A stretch of 64,000 nucleotides of DNA, from contig NC_071391.1 in assembly GCF_022682495.2 (NCBI RefSeq), positions 123,547,896 to 123,611,895 on the forward strand. The letters run 5' to 3'. This DNA comes from Desmodus rotundus (taxonomy: Eukaryota > Chordata > Mammalia > Chiroptera > Phyllostomidae). The notes beneath the pieces are model-generated. The model did no database searches and was not told the DNA's origin. It saw only the letters and a program-made list of their open reading frames with translations. Both the position numbers and the translations under genes were made by a program. Positions 36,237-46,328 of this stretch are shown here, piece after piece; within the stretch, counting starts at the first letter, position 1; every line of letters starts with the position of its first letter.

Positions 36237-36932
36237 TTAGGTAACTCCCTTTAACATTTCATATAATAAGGGCTTGGTGATGATGAGCTTCTTTAACTTG
36301 ACCTTATCTGAGAAGCACTTTATCTTCCCTTCCATTCTAAATGATAGCTTTGCTGGATACAGTAATCTTGGATGTAGGTCCTTGCATTTAATCTTGGGTA
36401 ATGTAATTATGATGTGCCTTGGTGTGTTCCTCCTTGGGTCTAGCTTCTTTGGGACTCTCTGAGCTTCCTGGACTTCCCGGAAGTCTATTTCCTTTGCCAG
36501 ATCGGGGAAGTTCTCCATTATTTGTTCAAATAAGTTTTCAATTTTTTGTTCTTCCTCTTCTCCTTCTGGCACCCCTATAATTCGGATGTTGGAACGTTTC
36601 AAGGTGTCCTGGAGGTTCCTAAGCCTCTCCTCATTTTTCCAAGTTCTTGTTTCTTCATTCTTTTCTGGTTGGATGTTTGTTTCTTCCTTCTGGTCCATAC
36701 CATTGATTTGAGTCCCAGTTTCCTTCTCATCACTATTGGTTCCCTGTACATTTTCCTTTGTTTCTCTTAGCATAGGCTTCATTTTTTCATCTGTTTTTCG
36801 AACAGATTCAACCAATTCTGTGAGCATCTTGATAACCAGTGCTTTGAACTGTGCATCCGATAGGTTGGCTATCTCTTCGTCGCTTAGTTGTATTTTTTCT
36901 GGAGCTTTGAAGTGTTCTGTCATTTGGGCCAT
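36237..36932 (-). CDS. L1/HAL1 ORF1 protein, internally shortened
   Basis: ORF1p binds its own RNA as a trimer and acts as a chaperone in LINE retrotransposition, in cytoplasmic ribonucleoprotein particles. This 231-codon frame is uninterrupted from ATG at 36,932 to the stop at 36,237. Residues about 1-105 are charged and heptad-like (coiled coil), about 113-180 hold the RRM (NIRIIGVPEGEEEEQ start), and about 165-231 hold the C-terminal domain (RHIIITLPKIK, then KDLHPRLLYPAKLSFRMEGK). Compared with the copy at 53.1-53.5 kb, about 48 residues of the C-terminal domain are missing in frame between KIK and KDLHPRLL, including the stretch with conserved RNA-contacting Arg/Tyr residues. ORF1p is usually near 300-340 residues, so this is short. 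Function is therefore doubtful, despite the open frame. Confidence 0.85.
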   Translation of the reverse strand: MAQMTEHFKAPEKIQLSDEEIANLSDAQFKALVIKMLTELVESVRKTDEKMKPMLRETKENVQGTNSDEKETGTQINGMDQKEETNIQPEKNEETRTWKNEERLRNLQDTLKRSNIRIIGVPEGEEEEQKIENLFEQIMENFPDLAKEIDFREVQEAQRVPKKLDPRRNTPRHIIITLPKIKCKDLHPRLLYPAKLSFRMEGKIKCFSDKVKLKKLIITKPLLYEMLKGVT

Positions 36933-37690
36933 TTTTTTTTGTTTGTTTGTCTTGGCGTGTCTGTTACTTTAAGGGGCGGAGCCTTAGGTGTTCACCGGGG
37001 CGGGGTAATGCTGGTGGCTGCGCTGTGACGCTGTACGTGGGGGAGGGGCCGAGTGGGAGCAATGGCGCCAGCCTCACTCTCCTCCGGATTTCAATCTTTC
37101 ACTCTGATACCCACAATCAAACTGGGCCACTCCGGTGCTGGCTCCCGAGTAAGTGGGCCTGTGCACACTCTAGGCCCCTGTGGGTCTCTCCAACAACCTC
37201 TCCTGTGAGGCTGGGAGTCTCTCCTGCTGCCGCCCCAACCCCCAGGGGTGCTTTCAATCAAAGGTTTGAGGCTTCACTTCCCGGACCTGGAGCCCTGGCT
37301 TGTGCAGTCTGCTTCGCTGCCCGCCTTTCATCAGGTTTATCTGTGGGCGAATGTGGTGCCGCAGGGTGCTACCCGCCACTCTGCCTGCCCTACTCTCCGC
37401 CACTCTGAGTCCGGCCCTCTGGGTTTATCTGTGCAAATGTGGGGCCGCAGGGTCTGCTAGTGCTCGGACTGCCTGCGCCATTTGTCCCACACTCCGCCAG
37501 TCTCAGTCCCGCCACAGCCACGCGAGTCCTCTCCACCCTGGTGCCTGTCTCCGCCCCTCCTACCGGTCTGGATGAATGTTTATTTTGTGTTTCCTTGGTG
37601 TTGGTCCCCCCTTGCTGTTCGATTCTCGGTCAGTTCTGGTTGTGCGAGGAGGTGCAGTGTGTCTACCTACGCCGCCATCTTGGTTCTCCC
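36933..37690 (-). promoter_or_regulatory. HAL1 5' UTR / internal promoter
   Basis: A GC- and CpG-rich block of about 760 bp lies directly upstream of ORF1. At its outer end, 37671-37681 read gccgccatctt, the reverse complement of AAGATGGCGGC, the YY1 site that fixes the start of L1 transcription. Two diverged repeat units (37334-37367 and 37422-37453, each starting ggtttatctgtg) sit 88 bp apart. Plus-strand open frames of up to 153 codons here are due to high GC, not genes. Confidence 0.75.
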
Positions 37691-37703
37691 AAACGTCCCT
37701 TTT

Positions 37704-39114
37704 CAAGTAAATAAAATGAGTGTTGGTGTCCCTAGGATCTCCCAAGCACTTGCAATGGTGTGCGATCCCCTCTACGTGTGCAGAGCCAGGTCAGAGAGAA
37801 ACCTATTTAATTACACTGGGTGTTAATGTTACTCACAAGAAATCTTGCATTCTCATGGAATTAGACGTATTCTGATGAGAGCTTTGATAATTGGCTATAT
37901 GTGTTTATTTCAGCATTGGTGCCAGCTGTTGGTCATAATTTCCTTCCCATGCGGAGGGAGAGATGCCCTCAGGCAGCCCCTCTGTGTGGCCCACTACAGA
38001 CAGCCAGCTTGCCCTCTGCCAGGCCCCAGCCTGCCCCCTCCCCACTCTGCTCTTCCCACAGAATTAGATGGGGGACGGAGGAGAGGTGGCCGGAGCATAT
38101 GAATATGACTAGTACGTAGTAGTGACTCAATAACTGTTGAATTAATGAATGAACAGATGAACAAACTACATTTCTATGCACTGTGACTTCTAGAAATGTA
38201 AGAGTTAAATTTCCTATTTTTTTATAGCAACTAAAATATGCATCGGATACATGGCATTTCTATTCCTAATTGTTTTTAACTTTTGGTCAGCCAGCTTTAT
38301 GGATGCTTTACTGTTACAAGCTGCCTCCCACACGTGGACCGTGAGGCTTCAGAAAGATTGGTTTCAAGTGCACGGTGCACATGGAAGGAGAGCTTCTCCT
38401 GGGATCATGGACAAGTTCCCACCATGCCTTCCTCTCATCGCAGCCTACAGCGCTCACTCCTCTCCCCCTTCTTGGGCAGGAGCACTGGAAAGGACGTATT
38501 CTGATTACTGTGCACCTTGACTTAATTAGGACAGTGTAGAACAGGGCGCCATAAAAGCTGAGACAAACATTTTTGCTAGCTTCCAAGATAGAAAAGGTTA
38601 AAAAGCAAGCCTGTCAGCCCTTAGAGGAAGCAGAGGGTGAATGGTTCTGTAGAGGCCTTCAGGAAAAGCACAAGAGAGGTGAAAAACCCAAACGAATAGC
38701 TCAGGGTTAGCGCCCATATCCAAGATGGGCAAATGTGTTTAGAAGTAAGATAAAATGTACTTAATGTTTGTGTCAGGTCATGTGTCAAAAGTACCTTTGG
38801 CACCTTGGTGACTGAGGAGAGAGAGGGCAGTAGAGGGTGAATTGGTGAAATGAGGCACGTTTAGGGTAGCATACCACGGATGGCTCAGATCGTCCAGCTA
38901 CCTCCAAGGTGTCCCCTCGCTAAGGACTAAGTAAGCCTAGTATTGCCTTGTTCTGAGGGCAGGTGAGCACTGGTTTATGGCAGTGGGAGTTTATGTTAGG
39001 TAGAAGGTCAAAAGCAGGAGTGTTGTGCAGATTAGTCAAGGGTATCTAATTCCAAAGCAAAGGATGCTGAGATGATAAAAAAAAAAAAGGCCGTGGGAGG
39101 ACTAATGAGATTGC
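37704..39114. other. Mostly unannotated sequence
   Basis: A short L2-like end ('gactcaataactgttgaatt', 'aatgaatgaac') is at about 38,100-38,160. Nothing else recognised. Confidence 0.45.
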
Positions 39115-39228
39115 AGACACTGTGAGAGCAGGGACCTTTTTTGTCTCATGCATTGCTCTGTTTTCAGCTCTTAGACTAGGGCCTGACTCATGGTAGATGC
39201 TCAGTAAATAGTTTTGAATGACAGTATT
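39115..39228 (+). repeat. L2 LINE 3' end
   Basis: 'actgtgagagcagggacctt', 'tggtagatgctcagtaaata' and 'gttttgaatgac' follow the L2 consensus order. Confidence 0.75.
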
Positions 39229-39820
39229 AATAGGAGATTCTGACAGGTTAAGTGCAAGGTCAATTATATGTAGGGATGATTGCAATGTTAATGATATTTA
39301 TGCCTAGGTTTCTCCCTATAGCTGTCCTTAATACTTAAAAATAATTAAGTACATATTGAAGGAATATGCTAGGTAATCCTAGGCTGTGGTTTATAGGATG
39401 GTGCAGTGGGTAGTTTAGCATGTTCACTGTTGGATGTGAAGCCTACCCAGCCTCCGAGAAGTTGGGTAGCCTGTGTGGACCGCTTGCTTCCCCGTACCAG
39501 GCTAAGCGGCAGACAGAGCAGACCCAATATACTTTTATTTCTTAAACGTGGTGTAACTCTAAGGGGTGGGAGAAGGGAATGGCCAGAGAGGGACCTAGGA
39601 CTAATATCATTGTATCACCTACAAAGATCATACCCAGAAGTCAGTGGGGCCTCACCTGTGGTTCTCATTTCCACCAGAGGAATTAGATCTACTGCTGGAC
39701 CAGTTCTTCAGACGTTGGCTTTGGTGTCTGACAAGCTTTTTGGGAAAGTGGTTCTAGTTGCTGTAGGGGTTCTTCAGGGGGACCTGGGAGGAGTTAGGAA
39801 GAATTTTGAATTAGGATAAT
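39229..39820. other. Unannotated sequence with a 137-codon open frame
   Basis: The + frame 39,406-39,819 has no recognised domain. The region ends in an AATAAA-like motif (39,819-39,824), so a decayed LTR or gene copy is possible, but nothing else supports it. Confidence 0.25.
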
Positions 39821-39836
39821 AAAGACTTGTTATACT

Positions 39837-39933
39837 TCAGCTGGGGTGGGGTGGAGGGATGGGGAGAAAAGGCACACAACTGTAATTGAATAACAATAAA
39901 AAATTAAAATTAAAAAAAAAGACTAAAAAAAAA
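39837..39933 (+). mobile_element. 97-bp L1 3' end with 16-bp TSD
   Basis: The exact TSD aaagacttgttatact is at 39821-39836 and 39934-39949. Between them are only a G-rich start, 'cacaactgtaattgaataac' and an A-rich tail with an internal 'gacta' break. It is one of the shortest L1 insertions that can still be proven by its TSD. Confidence 0.9.
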
Positions 39934-39949
39934 AAAGACTTGTTATACT

Positions 39950-41240
39950 AGGTAAAAAATGTTCGGAGCCTGACAAAAATAGCTCTTCAAGCTCTGGTGA
40001 GGAATGTTTGCAATGTTTCTAAGATGTCCTAGAACACAGTCACTTCAGGGAGGTAAATGGCCATTGGAATAGTCGATTCATTCATCTGTCAGTCACAGAG
40101 GTCTTACTTCTGGGGGAGGTATGAAATGGACAGGTCTACTCTGTTACAAGAATCAAAGATATGACTTAAAAAGTTGAGGGAATAGTGGCATTAATGAATG
40201 AGGGCGTTTGGGAGGGAGAACTCTTTTGGGAGAAAGAACGGTCATGTTGGTGTTAGAAATTCTGAGTTTGGAAGGACAGTGTGGCATGTTGGAATGTGTG
40301 GTAGATCGCTGGGAAGAACAGAGGGGAACGTCGATGAGAAGTCACGTCAGAGTCCGTTAGTTCTTTGTCCAAATCCGCATGTAATCTGATGTTACGTGGG
40401 CTTTGGGCTCTTCACCCACATGTCATCTGAGAGCATTAGGACACTGAGTGATGAGCGAAGTGGTGAGATCACAAGGCATTGACTTCTATTTATTAGGATG
40501 AGAGTAACGAACAAGAGTCACCGATAAGCAGGCTTCTTTTTGTGGTGTTGTTTTGCTATTTTTTCTCTTGCGAACTTCTCATTATTATCAAAGTTATATC
40601 AGGAAGTATATTCTCAGAGCCAAACAAAAAAGTCTCATTGCTTATGGTGAAATGCATTAGGGTAGCTGATGGGTGAAAAAGAAAACCTCATACAGAGCAC
40701 CAAATGTTCCAATAATTCTACTCAAACCAAGCCGGTTTACTTAAAATTTCTTTCACAGGTCTTGTTAGACTCATTTAGTAAATAAATTAAGTACCTTTCC
40801 CACGGGGAGGCTTTTAGAAACGCTTGATGAAGTAAATGCCACAGTGTTAGGTCAGAGGGAAGTCTCGCTATTGAATTATTTTTGCATGCCTTGCTAGTTT
40901 AATTTTTGTTGGTTTCTTCTGCTTAGGCTTGAGTCCTTGCCAGAGAGTAGGTTCAGGGGACAGAGGACAGAGTGGAGAGAGAGTTAGGTTCATTGTCTAA
41001 CACGCAACCAAGGGAAGCCATCTCCTTTCCAAAGGTTAAACAATTTAATTGGCTAAGACTGCCTTTCTAAATATTGAAATAACTGTATTTGGTGTGGCTA
41101 AAGAAACATGCTATTAGCTCATTACTCAAAAATTCTACGTGTTAGTTTTAACTATGCTGCCTTTCAAGTATAGTATTATTGTGTACTATTAAAAAATAAA
41201 CATATTTACCAACAATAAAATTATTTTAAATATAGCTCAT
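39950..41240. other. Unannotated sequence
   Basis: No family or exon recognised. Confidence 0.45.
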
Positions 41241-41245
41241 CTTTT

Positions 41246-41469
41246 AAAGATTTTGTTTATTTATTTTTAGGGAGGGGGGAAGGGACGGAGAAAGAGAAGG
41301 TGAGAAACATTGATGAGAAAGAGAAACATCTATCGGTTGCCTCTTGTATCTGCCCCAAGCAGGGACAGAACCCACAACCCAGGCATGTGCCCTGACCGGG
41401 AATCGAACTGGCAGCCTTTTACTTTGCGGGATGATACCTAACCAACTGAGCTGCACTGGTCTGGGCTAC
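41246..41469 (-). mobile_element. VES SINE, antisense
   Basis: Reverse-oriented landmarks: 'gaaacattgatgagaaagag', 'gcatgtgccctgaccgggaa', 'aaccaactgagctgcactgg'. The A-rich tail is on the low-coordinate side. Flanks 'gctcatcttt' and 'gcttaatcttt' look like a degraded TSD. The 70-codon minus-strand frame is only the SINE read through. Confidence 0.93.
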
Positions 41470-41524
41470 TGCTTAATCTTTACAAATAAGAAAGCTTTTG
41501 GGGATCTTGAAGGGCCTGAGAGTA

Positions 41525-41586
41525 ATGGGGGGGGGGGAGTGGGGATAGCCGTCATTGAACAACAATAAAAAATTAATTAAAAAGGG
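41525..41586 (+). mobile_element. Minimal L1 3' end
   Basis: A G-run of 11 followed by 'gtcattgaacaacaataaaa' and an A-rich tail matches the 3' end of the antisense L1 at 42.0 kb, read in the + direction. No clear TSD was found. Confidence 0.6.
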
Positions 41587-41970
41587 AGTTATTATTATAT
41601 CATAAATGTACATGTGTTTGTTAATCAAGGTTTTGATTACTAGAATTACTTAAAGAACTATAAACACATTTTTTAAATAACTAAAAGCCATTGCTAAGGA
41701 GACCAAAAATAAATTAAAAAAACCTTTTTTGAGTAAAAGCAATGCAAAAATGCATTAGAAAAGGTGCACTATGTCTGGAACCAACCTGTGTCTGGAAGGA
41801 AATCTTCAATTTTGATTAATATATTTCCTGTATAACTTAAGAATTAATAAAATATAAAATTAGGGAAATTATAGTAATAATTTTCCACTGCTAATCTTTT
41901 AACAGACTATTTTAATTTTTCAGTGGCATACTTTTAGAGGTATGAAATTTTATTCTAGAGGGAAAAATAG
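41587..41970. other. Unannotated AT-rich sequence
   Basis: Nothing recognised. Confidence 0.45.
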
Positions 41971-41981
41971 AAGATGGGTTT

Positions 41982-43228
41982 TTTCTTTTTTTTATTGTTG
42001 TTCAGTTACAGTTGTCCCACCTTTTTCCCAGTCACTCTCCCCTGCCCCGTCTCTCCACTCCCACCGTCAATCCCCCCATTGTCTGTCCCATGAGTCCTCT
42101 ATTCCTGTTCCTTGACTAGCCCCTCCCCCTTCTTTCTGTCGTTATTCCACTTCCCCCTCCCCCTTGGTCACTGTCAGTTTGTTCTTTATTTCCAAGTCTC
42201 TGGTTTTATGTTGCTCATTTGTTTGTTTTGTTGATTAGGTTCCACTTATAGGTGAGATCATACAGTATTTGTCTTTCCCCGCCTGGCTTATTTCACTTAG
42301 CATAATGCTCTCCAGTTCCATTCATGGTGTCACGAAGGGTAGGAATTCTTTCTTTCTGCTGTGTAGTACTCCATTGTGTAAATGTACCACAGTTTTTTGA
42401 TCCATTCATTTGCTGATGGGCACTTACACTGTTTCCAGGACTTGTCTATTGTAAATAATGCTACTATGAACATTGGGGTGCATAGCTTGTTTTGAATTGG
42501 TGTTTCAGGATTCTTAGGGCATAGTCCCAGCAATGGGATCTCTGGATCGAAAGGCAGTTCCATTTTTAGTTTTTTTCAGGAAATTCCATACTGTTACCAG
42601 TCTGCATTCCCACCAACAGTGCATTAGGGTTCCCTTTTGTCCACATCCTCACCAGCACTTGTTGTTTGTTGATTTGTTTATGTTGGCCATTCTGACTGGT
42701 GTGAAATGGTATCTCATTGTGATTTTAATTTGCATCTCTCTAATGATTAGTGATATTGAGCATTTTTTCATGTGTCTCTGGGCCTTCTGTGTATCCTCCT
42801 TGGAAAAGTGCCTGTTCAGGTCCTTTGCCCATTTTTAAATTGGATTGCTTGTCTTCCTGGTGTGTAGTTGTGTGAGTTCTTTATATATTTCGGTGATCAA
42901 ACCCTTGTCAGAGGTACCATTGGCAAATTTGTTTTCCCGTATGGTTGGTTCCCTTTTCATTTTGTTGCTGTTTTCTTTAGTTTTTCAGAGCTTTTTAATT
43001 TGATGTAGTCCCATTTGTTTATTCTTTCCTTTAATCCCTTGCCCAAGGGGATGTATTGGTGAAAATATTGCTGCATGGGATATCTGAAGTTTTCCTGCCT
43101 ACGTTCTCCTCTAGGACTTTTATGGTGTCACAACTTATATTTAAGTCTTTTATTCATCTTGAGTTTATTTTTGTATACGGTATGATGTAAGTTGGTGGTC
43201 GAGTTTCTTTTTTTTTTTTTTTTTTGAA
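41982..43228 (-). mobile_element. 5'-truncated bat L1 with TSD
   Basis: The exact 11-bp TSD aagatgggttt is at 41971-41981 and 43229-43239. The minus strand holds the ORF2 C-terminal part ('[18 protein letters not shown]' region in the 77-codon open piece at 42,330-42,563) and a full 3' UTR ending 'acaactgtaactgaacaaca'. ORF2 is broken elsewhere. At the 5' end, next to the TSD, is a run of about 19 T (A on the L1 strand) that is longer than L1 sequence would give at that place. The copy is among the less diverged in the window. Confidence 0.95.
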
Positions 43229-43239
43229 AAGATGGGTTT

Positions 43240-45347
43240 ATTTTTGCACAGAATCTATAATACCTCTCTACAATGTCTGAGCAGGGAGTGGTACTCCTCA
43301 TTTTCGGTTGCAGCCTGTAGTGAGCACAACCCGGCTTTTTAAATGTGCAGGTATTCGGGAAGTTTTAAAAGGTGTAATGGAGAAAAGAGTGGAGAGCGGC
43401 AGCATCTGCAGTTACAGGCCAAATGGGTAACCCCCAAAGGAAGACTTTGACATTCATGAATATTTCATCTCCAGGCCTTGATGCTACTGTGTGAGAACAA
43501 TTTAGCTGGAAAGATCATCAACAATTAGGTGACATCTCAATCACACCTATTACTGAGTTGAAATTTCACTGACATGAGTAATAAGGGGTCTTGTTTGACA
43601 TTTAACAGTTTAATTAATTTGTTTCCTAAAGTGAATGATGTTTTACACTGTGATTTTTCAATACGCCCTCTCCGTACACTTGAATTTTTTCTTTTGCTTT
43701 TCTTAGGAAACCACTTAGTTTTTCTTTTCACTTAACAAATCACCTACCTGTCTTGGCTCTGCTGTGCTTAAGGGGTAGAGCCGGGGTGGGCAAAACTGGG
43801 GCAGTGTGGCAAATCTTTTTAAACTGTTTGGTTTTGGAGGAGACAGTCTGGGAGTATGGAGAAATGGAAAGGAAATGAATACAACTTTTTTTTTAAAAAA
43901 TGTAGTGCTTTGTTGTTGTTTTTAGACCAAAACACTAGTCTGTCTCTTTGACATGTCTGTCTCTAGTCATGGAGGGTCATCAAGGGGCCATCATGCGTGG
44001 TCACAGCCACCACGTGGCATGACTATTTGCACTGTTCCTTATGTGTTACTGACTTTGTTGGTTTCTGCACACCTTCAAGGTATGTTGCATGTTAATGTGA
44101 TATCCGCAGTGCTATTTCTGAAAAGAAAACACTTAATGTTTGCTAAAGGTTATGTCTGAAACAGCTGCTGTGAGGGTAGGAGGAGTAATCCAACGTGACA
44201 ATAGAAAGCATGTCTACTATCTATTCTTGCAAGTAGAAGTAGAGTTTTGAAAAATTAGTCAACCCAGATTCTTTACTCTCACTGCACCTATACAAGCTTC
44301 GAAGTTTTGACCTTAAACTACTTCCCTTTGCAAAGAGTTTTGTATAGTATTATACAAAATTTTGTAAAGACCAAAAACATGTGGGAAAGCTACTTCTCTC
44401 CCACTCCAGTCTGTAGGACTTCACGGTAAATGACAACATGGGTATTCTCCAGAGTACAAGTGTCCTTAGCAGTCTGAGTGTGGTGCATATTTCTGGTGGA
44501 AGGAGCTTAGCTGCGTGGACGTGCCTGGATGAAATCAAGTGAGCGAGTGCATTCATGACAAATGTGAGAGGGAAGACTGTCTTAGAGCACATCGTCTTGA
44601 AGAGGCAGGGCTGCAGCGCTGCAGACTGAATACTTAAAGGGGGAGGACGGGCTCCAGATTTGAGGGCTAAGAGAGTCCAGCACACACCTCCCATCTGATG
44701 CTTTCTTCTGTTTATAATGGAGCCTAAGGAAAACGGTGCCACCACATTTTCTGAGCTGTTTTAGGGCCAAATATGATAAAAGTGATAGGGAACTGATTTT
44801 TAAGTATTGAACCTCTGGATGGATAAACTTTTTATGCTATCACAAAATACCATGAGATGCTTCAGCACAATGGAGTGCTAGGAAAGTTGAAATTGCTGCT
44901 GTGTGTATCTCAGACTTGTTAAAGCCATTCCAGACCCATGGTGAAATAGATGGCTTCCTTCCGCTGATGGAAATGAAAACTTTTTCCCCCTGTACATGTG
45001 TTTATAAACAAACTGGGACATAAAATCTTCTTCCTTTGAAGCATATTTTGAAGAAGAGATGTGTGTTCATAGAGAGTACTATGTGTTTTACTGAAATGTT
45101 TATTTTCCCCAAACAGCTGGTTTCCAGTTTGTAATTTTGAACCTGTATAATTTTCATCGTGATTTTCTCCTCTTCTGAATTGAAAGACTGTCTGATAAAT
45201 GAAAGTATATTCATGAAATTTATATAAATGAAATTTATATTCATTTTTATTAAGCACTTTTTGTATTGATACATACATAGCAAGGTGTCAAGAATAATTT
45301 ACTAAAGATAATTAACCAAAGCCTTGAGAGACTTTATCTTTTACTGC
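43240..45347. other. Unannotated sequence
   Basis: No family or exon recognised. Minus-strand open frames up to 131 codons (44,350-44,745) and 119 codons (44,919-45,278) lack recognisable domains. Confidence 0.4.
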
Positions 45348-45360
45348 AAAGACTTAAGAA

Positions 45361-45546
45361 GTGAGCCCTGGCTGGTGTGGCTCAGTAGATTGAGTGCCGG
45401 CCTGTGAACCACAGGGTCATGGGTTCAATTCCCAGTCAGGGCCCATGCTTGGGTTATGGGTCAGGGCCCCAGTAGAGGATGTGTGAGAGGCAACCACACA
45501 TTGATGTTTCTCTCCATCTCTTTGTCCCTCCCTCCCCCTCTCTAAA
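45361..45546 (+). mobile_element. VES SINE, best preserved copy
   Basis: 'gccctggctggtgtggctca' head, 'gggttcaattcccagtcagg' B-box region, 'cacacattgatgtttctctc' and a short pyrimidine-rich end. The exact 13-bp TSD aaagacttaagaa is at 45348-45360 and 45547-45559. There is almost no A-tail left before the TSD. Confidence 0.97.
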
Positions 45547-45619
45547 AAAGACTTAAGAAATGAAAGAGTTGAGTCAGCATGGTTTAGTCAAAAAAACCTT
45601 CGATGTAGGGCACAGAAGA

Positions 45620-45765
45620 TAGATACTTACTAAATACATTTCTATGTGCCAGGCACTGTGCTTAGAACTCAACATACATTATGTCCTTTAGTTCTAACCA
45701 CCCAGTGAAGCAGTTACTATTACATTGTCTTCATTTTGTACATGAGGAAATTAAAGCATTTTTAG
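45620..45765 (-). repeat. MIR SINE, antisense
   Basis: 'atgtgccaggcactgtgctt' then 'ttttgtacatgaggaaatta' give the reverse MIR order. Confidence 0.75.
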
Positions 45766-45774
45766 TCACTGTGT

Positions 45775-46065
45775 AATACTTCCATTCATCAACACCCTAC
45801 CATTATTGGCTGTGTTATCATGGGTGTGTCACTTAGCCTCTGGGGGAACAAGCTCTTTACTCACAGTGATGGTCATGGTACCTGCTCCTCTTATTTCAAG
45901 TGCAGCACGGTGCAGTGGGAAGAGCGCTTGATGTACAGTCATAAGATGTGTGTGACCCCATATTATTTATTTAATACCTGTTGTTTCTTTAGCATGGACC
46001 GTGGAGATAATAACGTCAGTGCAGCCTATCTCCACCAGGTTGTTGGAGGACCAAATTAAAAGAGA
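45775..46065 (+). repeat. MIR-like SINE sequence
   Basis: 'gtgttatcatgggtgtgtca' then 'cttagcctctg' and a second similar head near 45,905 ('cagtgggaagagcgcttg') suggest one or two degraded MIR copies in + orientation. Confidence 0.5.
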
Positions 46066-46109
46066 GATAATGTAGGAGAATTTTGTTTGTGGTAACCCTT
46101 ATGGATCTA

Positions 46110-46328
46110 CATTTATGGAATGCTCACCCCATGGTAGGTAGTGTTAGAAGCACTTTATCTCCTTCTTTTGCACAACAGCCTTATGTGGTAGGTATCATTA
46201 TTATCCCAATTTTATAGATGATAATACTGAAGCATAGAGAGGTTAGGCAACTTATCTAGGATTACAAAGCCAATAGGTGGCAAAGCCACTTGATTTGAAT
46301 TTAGTGATCTGTCTCCAGAGCTCTGACT
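46110..46328 (-). repeat. MIR SINE, antisense
   Basis: 'gtaggtatcattattatccc', 'ctgaagcatagagaggttag' and 'caaagccaataggtggcaaa' form a nearly complete reverse MIR. Confidence 0.85.

Larger units (their letters stand above)
35853..37690 (-). mobile_element. HAL1-like element: 5' UTR, ORF1, 3' UTR, no ORF2
   Basis: The element spans a promoter-like 5' UTR, an ORF1 and a 3' UTR that ends 'gggacaactgtaatagcat' plus an A-rich tail; no ORF2 lies between ORF1 and the tail. This is the organisation of HAL1 ('half-L1') elements, which rely on L1 reverse transcriptase in trans. A short TSD around caaacgtcc is visible at about 35844-35852 and 37690-37698. The opposite end begins exactly at a YY1-type motif, as expected for a full-length start. 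The 3' UTR carries long C runs on the + strand. A decayed relative lies at 52.55-53.94 kb with the same 3' end. Confidence 0.85.

Noticed and set aside
36947..37714. Plus-strand open frames of up to 153 codons in GC-rich sequence
   Set aside because: They lie antisense to the HAL1 5' UTR; high GC lowers stop frequency, and no domain is visible.
39406..39819. 137-codon plus-strand frame near an AATAAA motif
   Set aside because: No recognised family; the AATAAA is next to the TSD of a small L1 insertion. Kept only as a weak note.
44350..45278. Minus-strand frames of 131 and 119 codons
   Set aside because: No domain, no CpG enrichment, no splice or promoter context; likely chance.
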